Source: DASSFZ01 sp035693785 (lineage in GTDB: Bacteria; Chloroflexota; Anaerolineae; Fen-1058). From it: 6,286 nucleotides of DNA. Both the position numbers and the translations under genes were made by a program. The notes beneath the pieces were generated by a model. That model had not been told where the DNA came from. It made no database searches and was given only the letters and a program-made list of their open reading frames with translations. Shown one piece after another: positions 1-4,202 of this stretch (position 1 is the first letter of the stretch; every line of letters starts with the position of its first letter). The stretch covers positions 1-6,286 of the forward strand of contig DASSFZ010000137.1 in the NCBI GenBank assembly GCA_035693785.1, in the 5' to 3' direction.

Positions 1-65
1 TCCCCACTCTGACTCCCCACTCTAACTCCCCACTCTAACTCCCCACTCTAACTCCCCACTCTAAC
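1..65. repeat. 13-bp tandem repeat array (5 units, left edge open)
   Basis: Five head-to-tail copies of TCCCCACTCTAAC fill the first 65 bases. The first copy has G instead of A at its 11th base; the other four are identical. A decayed, C-rich continuation (a run of 7 C at 71-77) follows to about base 100. The window starts inside the array, so its true length is unknown. Almost all G is on the opposite strand, which therefore carries GGGG runs every 13 nt. Runs separated by 9 nt could in principle fold into a long-loop G-quadruplex, with an i-motif on the + strand. Such short intergenic arrays are common in several large-genome bacterial phyla. There is no sign that this one is a CRISPR array: units are too short and there are no unique spacers. 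Confidence 0.95.
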
Positions 66-100
66 TCCCACCCCCCCTCTCTCCGCACCCCTCACTCACC

Positions 101-130
101 TTGCCACTTTCCTCCAAACAAGGTTACAAT
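101..130 (+). promoter_or_regulatory. sigma-70-like promoter of the AAA+ ATPase gene
   Basis: TTGCCA at 101-106 matches 5 of 6 bases of the -35 consensus, and TACAAT at 125-130 matches 5 of 6 of the -10 consensus, with an 18-bp spacer. Transcription would begin near 137, giving a leader of about 20 nt that still holds the Shine-Dalgarno site before the ATG at 158. The promoter lies just after the C-rich repeat tract. It also argues against translation from the TTG at 101, since that codon forms the -35 box. The match is by eye; the organism's own sigma preferences are not known. Confidence 0.6.
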
Positions 131-144
131 TCAGCCATTCGCCC

Positions 145-152
145 GGAAAGGA
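145..152 (+). promoter_or_regulatory. Shine-Dalgarno site that fixes the ATPase start
   Basis: GGAAAGGA ends 5 nt before the ATG at 158. It supports that ATG over the in-frame TTG at 101, which has no purine-rich site before it: its upstream sequence is almost pure pyrimidine. Confidence 0.75.
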
Positions 153-157
153 CTCGC

Positions 158-1123
158 ATGCCTACCGACACGGCCCAGCTCAAGGACGCTCTCAAAACCC
201 AGCAATACATCGCTTCCGACGAAATCACGACCGTCTTGTTCCTCGCCGATCATCTCAACAAGCCGGTGCTCGCCGAAGGCCCGGCCGGCGTCGGCAAGAC
301 CGAGCTGGGCAAGGCGTGGGCCGCCGCCACGTGCCGGCCCCTGATTCGCCTGCAGTGCTACGAAGGGCTGGACGAGACCAAGGCGCTGTACGAGTGGGAA
401 TACGCCAAGCAGATGCTGTACACGCAACTGCTGCGCGACAAGCTCGCCGATCTGATGACCGATACCCGCACGCTCGGCGAAGCTGCCGACCGCCTCGCCG
501 CCGAGGAGGACGTTTTCTTCTCCGATCGCTTCCTGCTCGCCCGGCCGCTGCTCAAGGCGATTATCAGCGACGCACCCGTGCTGCTTCTGATCGACGAGAT
601 CGACCGCGCTGACGCCGAGTTCGAAGCCTTCCTGCTCGAAGTGCTGAGCGACTTCCAGGTGAGCGTGCCCGAGCTGGGGACGCTCAAGGCCAGACACCAG
701 CCGCTCGTCGTGTTGACGAGCAACAACACGCGTGAGCTGAGCGAGGCGCTCAAGCGCCGCTGCTTGTACCTGTTCATCGACTATCCGACCGTCGATGCCG
801 AGCTGAATATCGTCCGCCTGAAAGTGCCCAACCTCGCGCCGCAGCTCGCCCGCCAGGCCGTCGAGTTCGTCCAGCGCCTGCGCAAGCTCGACCTAAAGAA
901 GGCGCCCTCGATCAGCGAGACGCTCGACTGGGCCAAGGCGCTCGTCGCGCTCAACGCCCGATCGATCGACCGGAAGACGCTCGACACGACGATCACCGTC
1001 CTGCTCAAGCACGAATCGGACGTGATGCGCGCCCGCCGCGCCGCCGGCCAGTCTGCAACAGATTACTCGGAAGATGAAGACTCCTCTTTTCGGCAATTGC
1101 CGAGACGAGCGAGAAGCAATTGA
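158..1123 (+). CDS. MoxR-family AAA+ ATPase, CoxD-like
   Basis: A 321-residue cytosolic ATPase of the MoxR group, closest in pattern to CoxD of CO-dehydrogenase clusters. Such enzymes use ATP to remodel or mature a client protein together with a VWA partner. Visible in order: Walker A GPAGVGKT at residues 41-48; the family block RLQCYEGLD at 64-72; Walker B LLLIDEID at 142-149; the conserved LLEVLSDFQV at 159-168; sensor-1 region VVLTSNNTRE at 184-193; an arginine-finger candidate in LKRRC at 198-202; and the C-terminal helical PSISETLDW at 250-258. All catalytic elements look intact. The ATG at 158 is chosen for its GGAAAGGA site and because the upstream TTG lies in the promoter. The last ~22 residues (DYSEDED then an Arg-rich end) are unlike the family core and run straight into repeat DNA. 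It is followed after 143 bp by its probable partner. The client is unknown, since no CO-dehydrogenase gene is in view. The family call is firm; the coxD function is not proven. Confidence 0.9.
   Translation: MPTDTAQLKDALKTQQYIASDEITTVLFLADHLNKPVLAEGPAGVGKTELGKAWAAATCRPLIRLQCYEGLDETKALYEWEYAKQMLYTQLLRDKLADLMTDTRTLGEAADRLAAEEDVFFSDRFLLARPLLKAIISDAPVLLLIDEIDRADAEFEAFLLEVLSDFQVSVPELGTLKARHQPLVVLTSNNTRELSEALKRRCLYLFIDYPTVDAELNIVRLKVPNLAPQLARQAVEFVQRLRKLDLKKAPSISETLDWAKALVALNARSIDRKTLDTTITVLLKHESDVMRARRAAGQSATDYSEDEDSSFRQLPRRARSN
1090..1103. repeat. 14-bp perfect palindrome in the 3' end of the ATPase gene
   Basis: TCGGCAATTGCCGA reads the same on both strands. It sits inside the last codons of the ATPase, about 20 bp before the stop, and is preceded by TTTT. 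It could be a protein-binding site or chance, but it lies in the atypical tail that borders the intergenic repeats. Confidence 0.5.
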
Positions 1124-1124
1124 G

Positions 1125-1159
1125 CAGTAATCAGTAATCAGTGAACAGTAATCAGTGAA
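1125..1159. repeat. heptamer tandem repeat, CAGTRAW x5
   Basis: Five contiguous 7-bp units read CAGTAAT, CAGTAAT, CAGTGAA, CAGTAAT, CAGTGAA. They begin one base after the stop codon of the ATPase. The two ATCAGTGA words (1137-1144 and 1151-1158) are exact reverse complements of TCACTGAT in the second array downstream. They therefore form the left arm of a possible stem in the transcript between the ATPase and VWA genes. Confidence 0.9.
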
Positions 1160-1179
1160 CCGTGACAAGTCGTGGCATC

Positions 1180-1235
1180 CACTGATCACTGGTCACTGAT
1201 CACTGGTCACTGATCACCGGTCACTGATCACCGGT
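1180..1235. repeat. 14-bp tandem repeat, CACTGATCACYGGT x4
   Basis: Four perfect-length units follow each other. The first two read CACTGATCACTGGT and the last two CACTGATCACCGGT, then a partial CAGTG ends at 1240. Each unit is two related heptamers (CACTGAT plus CACYGGT) and holds one GATC inside the palindrome TGATCA. TCACTGAT occurs three times, at 1193-1200, 1207-1214 and 1221-1228, complementary to the upstream heptamer array. The segment 1193-1205 can pair with 1146-1158 at 12 of 13 positions. The two arrays are separated by 20 bases that show no clear repeat. Confidence 0.93.
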
Positions 1236-1253
1236 CAGTGTTCACCCATAACC

Positions 1254-1258
1254 AAAGG
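1254..1258 (+). promoter_or_regulatory. Shine-Dalgarno site for the GTG start of the VWA gene
   Basis: AAAGG lies 8 nt before the GTG at 1267. The first ATG in frame is far into the conserved N-terminal helix, so this GTG is the sensible start. The site lies just outside the 14-bp array and would stay free if the two arrays paired. Confidence 0.65.
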
Positions 1259-1266
1259 TACGCTCC

Positions 1267-2646
1267 GTGGACGACCGCATCATCGACTTCATAGCCGCCC
1301 TGCGCGCGATGGGCGTCCGCATTTCGCTCGCGGAAAGCCAGGACGCGATGCGCGCCGTCGAGCACCTGGGCGTGATGAATCGCGAGGCATTCCGCATCGC
1401 GCTCAAGACGACGCTCGTCAAGGAGTCGGCCGACGGGCCGATCTTCGACCGCCTGTTCCCGCTGTTTTTCAGCTCGGAAGTGCCGCCGATGATGGACGGC
1501 CTGGGTGGGCTGTCGCCCGAAGAGCAGGAGATGCTGCGCGAGGCGCTTCGGCAGATGGCGCGCGAGATCGCCCGGCGCATGCGGCAGCTCATGGAGGGCC
1601 GCGGGCTGTCGCACGAAGAGCTTGAGCAGCTCGGCCAGCAGGCCGGCCTGCCCAACGCGCGCTCGCCGTACCAGCAGCCCTGGATCACCCGGCGCATGCT
1701 TCAGCAGTTGGGGTTCAACAGCCTGGAAGAAGCGCTGGAGCAGTTGATGCAGATGCTCGCGGCGATGGGCATGGGCCAGGAGTCGATGGATCAACTGTCC
1801 GAAGCCGTCGGCCAGAACGCCGACGCCATGCGGGAGCAGGTCGAGCGGTTCGCCGGCGCGGGCATCGCCCGTAACATGGCCGAAGAATACCAGCGCCGCC
1901 CGCCGATCCACGACCTGATGAACCGGCCGCTGCAATCGCTGAGCGAAGAGGAAGCGGAAGAGCTGCGGGAACAGGTGCGCCGATTGGCGGCTCACCTGCG
2001 CAGCCGCGCCGCGCTGCGCCAGAAACGCGGCAAGAAGGGCCAGCTCGACGCGAAGGCGACGCTGCGCGCCAGCCTCAAGTACGGCAGCGTGCCCATGGAG
2101 ATCAAGCACAAGCACCGCCACCTCAAGCCCAAGCTGTGCCTGATCTGCGACGTTTCCACCTCGATGCGTCCGGTCGTCGAGTTCATGCTGCGCCTGATGT
2201 ACGAGCTGAACGACCAGATCGCGAAAGCGCGCTCGTTCGCCTTCATCGACGACATCACCGAGATCAGCCACGACTTCGCCGAAAACCCAGCCGAGGTCGC
2301 CGTGTATCAGGTGATGGAGCGCCTGCACCCCGGCTACTACAACACCGATCTCGGCTACTCACTCGCCCACTTCGTGAAAGACTATCTCGACGCGATCGAT
2401 CGCCGCACGACCGTGATCGTCCTCGGCGACGGGCGCAACAACTTCAACGATCCGCGTCTCGACGCGCTCGACGCGATCAAACGACGCGCCCGCAAAGTCC
2501 TGTGGTTCAATCCAGAATTCCGCGGACAATGGGGCACCGGCGACAGCGACATGCTGCTGTACGCGCCGCTGTGCGACGCCGTGCACACCGTCAGCACGCT
2601 GGCCCAATTGGCGGACGCGGTCGACCACTTGTTTGACGCGCATTGA
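1267..2646 (+). CDS. CoxE-type VWA domain protein
   Basis: A 459-residue cytosolic protein with no signal peptide or membrane segment. Residues 1-75 form a helical N-terminal part typical of these partners (DDRIIDFIAALRAMGVRISL). Residues 81-250 are rich in Glu, Gln, Met and Arg and likely long helices. The C-terminal von Willebrand factor A domain of the CoxE type starts near 285. Its metal-ion site is complete: DVSTS (D295, S297, S299), a threonine in YYNTDLG (T360) and an aspartate in LGDGRNN (D388). Such proteins act with a MoxR ATPase, here the gene 143 bp upstream on the same strand, as substrate adaptor or effector. In carboxidotrophs CoxE helps assemble the Mo/Cu site of CO dehydrogenase. 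No such enzyme is encoded here, so the target remains open. GTG start with AAAGG upstream. Cotranscription with the ATPase is likely, although repeat DNA fills the gap and could alter the ratio of the two products. Confidence 0.9.
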   Translation: MDDRIIDFIAALRAMGVRISLAESQDAMRAVEHLGVMNREAFRIALKTTLVKESADGPIFDRLFPLFFSSEVPPMMDGLGGLSPEEQEMLREALRQMAREIARRMRQLMEGRGLSHEELEQLGQQAGLPNARSPYQQPWITRRMLQQLGFNSLEEALEQLMQMLAAMGMGQESMDQLSEAVGQNADAMREQVERFAGAGIARNMAEEYQRRPPIHDLMNRPLQSLSEEEAEELREQVRRLAAHLRSRAALRQKRGKKGQLDAKATLRASLKYGSVPMEIKHKHRHLKPKLCLICDVSTSMRPVVEFMLRLMYELNDQIAKARSFAFIDDITEISHDFAENPAEVAVYQVMERLHPGYYNTDLGYSLAHFVKDYLDAIDRRTTVIVLGDGRNNFNDPRLDALDAIKRRARKVLWFNPEFRGQWGTGDSDMLLYAPLCDAVHTVSTLAQLADAVDHLFDAH

Positions 2647-2672
2647 GAACACTGAACGGCGAAGACGCCGCG

Positions 2673-2706
2673 ACGAGCGACGCACTTCCTAAAGTGCGTC
2701 GCTCGT
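2673..2706. repeat. perfect 15-bp inverted repeat, 4-nt loop; possible terminator
   Basis: Arms ACGAGCGACGCACTT (2673-2687) and AAGTGCGTCGCTCGT (2692-2706) are exact reverse complements around the loop CCTA. It begins 26 bp after the VWA stop and ends 34 bp before the MFS start, a fit position for a transcript end or a 3'-stabilising hairpin. It has no T-tract on either side, so it is not a classical intrinsic terminator. The length and perfection of the stem also fit a dispersed extragenic repeat of REP type. Confidence 0.9.
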
Positions 2707-2715
2707 TGGTATCAT
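2707..2715 (+). promoter_or_regulatory. possible extended -10 promoter element for the MFS gene
   Basis: TGGTATCAT fits the extended -10 pattern TGnTATAAT with one mismatch and starts right after the 15-bp inverted repeat. Transcription would start near 2722, only a few bases before the Shine-Dalgarno site. This resembles the short leader proposed for the ATPase gene. No good -35 box is seen at the expected distance. Weak evidence, read by eye. Confidence 0.3.
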
Positions 2716-2725
2716 CGCTCGAACC

Positions 2726-2731
2726 GGGAGG
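2726..2731 (+). promoter_or_regulatory. strong Shine-Dalgarno site of the MFS gene
   Basis: GGGAGG ends 9 nt before the ATG at 2741 and is the strongest ribosome-binding site in the window. It settles the start at 2741. Confidence 0.75.
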
Positions 2732-2740
2732 CAAGCCAGA

Positions 2741-4006
2741 ATGCCCAGTGCAAGCCAGGTTTCACAATCTATCATCCGCCGCATCATGGCCACGCTCTTC
2801 GTCGCCCAGGGCATGGCCCTGGCCGCGCTCGTCGCATCGACGACGGTGTCGAGCATCATCGGCGCCGAATTGACCGGCAGCGAGCGGGGCGCCGGCCTGC
2901 CGTCGACGTTGACGTTGATCGGGGGCGCGCTGGCGGCCTATCTTGCGGGTCGCCTGATGAACCGGGTGGGACGGCGCATCGGGTTGAGCGCGGGCTACCT
3001 GTGCGGACTCGCCGGCGGGCTGCTCGCGGGCATTGGGGTCATCGACCGCTCGCTTGTCATCTTCCTGATCGGCATGATCCTGCTCGGCGCAGCGCGAGCG
3101 ATCTCCGATCTGTCGCGCTACGCCGCCGCCGACGTCTACACGGCTCGGATGCGCGGGCGCGCCGTCAGCACGATCGTCTTTGCCGGAACGATCGGCGCGA
3201 TCTTGGGGCCGATTCTGGCGCCGGTTGCGGGCCAAATGTCGGAAAGCCTGGGCTATAGTGAGCTGGCCGGCCCATGGTTCGCGACCGCGGCCATCTTTGT
3301 CTTCGCCCTGGTCTTCATCAACGTCTTCCTGCATCCCGACCCGCGCGACATCGCGCGCGCGATGCATCGGGAGGGCGATTTCGGGCAGCCCCAATCGGAC
3401 GGCCAGGCAGCGCGATCGTTCCGGCAGGTGATGTCCGCACCGGCGGCACGGCTAGCCTTGATCAGTCTCGGCCTGGCGCAGACCGTCATGGTCACGGTGA
3501 TGACGATCACGCCCGTCCACATGACACACTACAACCACGGCCTCGACGCGATCGGGCTGGTCGTATCGGCGCACATCGTGGGAATGTACGGGCTTTCATT
3601 CGTGACCGGTTGGTTGAGCGACCGCTGGGGACGCCGCGCCACGATCGGCCTCGGCAGCCTGCTCCTCATCGCCGCGTGCGTGCTTGCGCCGCAAGACTCG
3701 AATACGCTGCCGCTGGCCGCCTCGCTCTTCCTGCTCGGCTTCGGCTGGAACATGTGCTTCGTCGCCGGGTCGTCACTGTTGACCGACACACTCGCCGTTC
3801 ACGAGCGCGCACGCATTCAGGGCGCGGCCGATCTCGTCGTCAACCTGGCTTCGGCAGCCGGCAGTCTGGCCAGCGGCATCCTGATCGCCTCCCTGGGATT
3901 CGGGACTCTGGCTCTCATCAGCGCGAGCCTGGCATTGATCGTCATCGCAGCCACACTCAAGACGCAGCAGCTACAGCCAGTCAAGATGATGGAGCAGGCA
4001 CCCTGA
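2741..4006 (+). CDS. MFS transporter, 12 helices, exporter-like
   Basis: A 421-residue inner-membrane protein of the major facilitator superfamily, the usual length for the 12-helix type. Hydrophobic segments lie near residues 17-40, 52-72, 82-101, 105-123, 143-165, 177-197, 236-258, 268-290, 299-316, 323-345, 362-385 and 387-405. A long hydrophilic loop (198-235) separates the two halves. The loop 2-3 signature is AGRLMNRVGRRIGL (69-82), and its copy after helix 8 is TGWLSDRWGRRATI (289-302), the canonical DRxGRR form; the first copy has N in place of D. Helix 5 holds GTIGAILGP (149-157), resembling motif C of drug/proton antiporters. The family is certain and export by proton antiport is likely. 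The substrate cannot be read from sequence. It follows the VWA gene by 94 bp with a perfect hairpin between them, so it is probably a separate transcription unit. Start chosen for GGGAGG 9 nt upstream. Confidence 0.88.
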   Translation: MPSASQVSQSIIRRIMATLFVAQGMALAALVASTTVSSIIGAELTGSERGAGLPSTLTLIGGALAAYLAGRLMNRVGRRIGLSAGYLCGLAGGLLAGIGVIDRSLVIFLIGMILLGAARAISDLSRYAAADVYTARMRGRAVSTIVFAGTIGAILGPILAPVAGQMSESLGYSELAGPWFATAAIFVFALVFINVFLHPDPRDIARAMHREGDFGQPQSDGQAARSFRQVMSAPAARLALISLGLAQTVMVTVMTITPVHMTHYNHGLDAIGLVVSAHIVGMYGLSFVTGWLSDRWGRRATIGLGSLLLIAACVLAPQDSNTLPLAASLFLLGFGWNMCFVAGSSLLTDTLAVHERARIQGAADLVVNLASAAGSLASGILIASLGFGTLALISASLALIVIAATLKTQQLQPVKMMEQAP

Positions 4007-4062
4007 GAAGAAGGTGAGCTTCCCCCCCCCTCACGGTATTTCGGACTTCAGAGCCCCCGTCG

Positions 4063-4077
4063 AGACTTCCCAAGTCT
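4063..4077 (+). terminator. small hairpin, possible weak terminator after the MFS gene
   Basis: AGACTT (4063-4068) and AAGTCT (4072-4077) pair around CCC, followed by only TTG. The stem is short (6 bp) and the T-run poor, so termination is uncertain. The core (ACTT, C-rich loop, AAGT) resembles the tip of the longer inverted repeat at 2673-2706. Confidence 0.3.
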
Positions 4078-4125
4078 TTGTGTGCCGGGGCAGGCCGTGC
4101 TTTCGAATGTCACCCGTTTTCGCAG

Positions 4126-4131
4126 TATACT
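4126..4131 (+). promoter_or_regulatory. possible -10 box upstream of the MalT-like regulator
   Basis: TATACT matches 5 of 6 bases of the -10 consensus. The best -35 at a fair distance is TTCGAA (4102-4107, 18-bp spacer), matching only 3 of 6, so an activator or another sigma factor may be needed. The leader would be about 65 nt long. Confidence 0.3.
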
Positions 4132-4202
4132 TGTGTAGTGCAGTTGGTCTAGCAGTTTTTGGGAGGTGGGTTGTTTTGGGGTGTGTGTTTCATAACTGAT
4201 CT

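Larger units (their letters stand above)
4007..4202. other. 196-bp intergenic region with C9 tract and GT-rich leader
   Basis: No convincing gene. From left to right it holds a weak GTGAG/CTCAC pairing (4014-4018 with 4030-4034) around a run of nine C (4022-4030), a small hairpin at 4063-4077, a possible -10 box at 4126-4131, and a strongly G- and T-rich stretch from about 4141 to 4190 that leads into the regulator gene. A GGGAGG at 4161-4166 lies more than 30 nt before the ATG at 4203, too far to be its ribosome-binding site. The low-G/C-balance leader differs clearly from the GC-rich coding DNA on its left. Confidence 0.7.

Noticed and set aside
1..100. CRISPR array
   Set aside because: Units are 13 bp and directly adjoining with no unique spacers, and no cas gene is near.
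1125..1240. Insertion sequence or transposon end between the ATPase and VWA genes
   Set aside because: The repeats are short tandem heptamers, without a transposase, target duplication or paired terminal inverted repeats.
1228..2328. Long minus-strand open frame of 366 codons opposite the VWA gene
   Set aside because: It is the shadow of the VWA gene in GC-rich DNA: a low-complexity His/Leu/Arg-rich product with no known domain, while the + strand encodes a complete conserved protein.
2762..3394. Minus-strand open frame of 210 codons opposite the MFS gene
   Set aside because: The translation is Asp/Arg/Gln-rich and random-looking, and the + strand encodes clear membrane helices and MFS motifs.
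4014..4034. GTGAG/CTCAC pairing as terminator of the MFS gene
   Set aside because: Only 5 bp with an 11-nt loop and no T-run after it.
4014..4199. Small + strand open frame of 61 codons filling the gap before the regulator
   Set aside because: It starts at a GTG with purines directly against it (no proper spacing), crosses the C9 tract and the hairpin, and has no recognisable motif.
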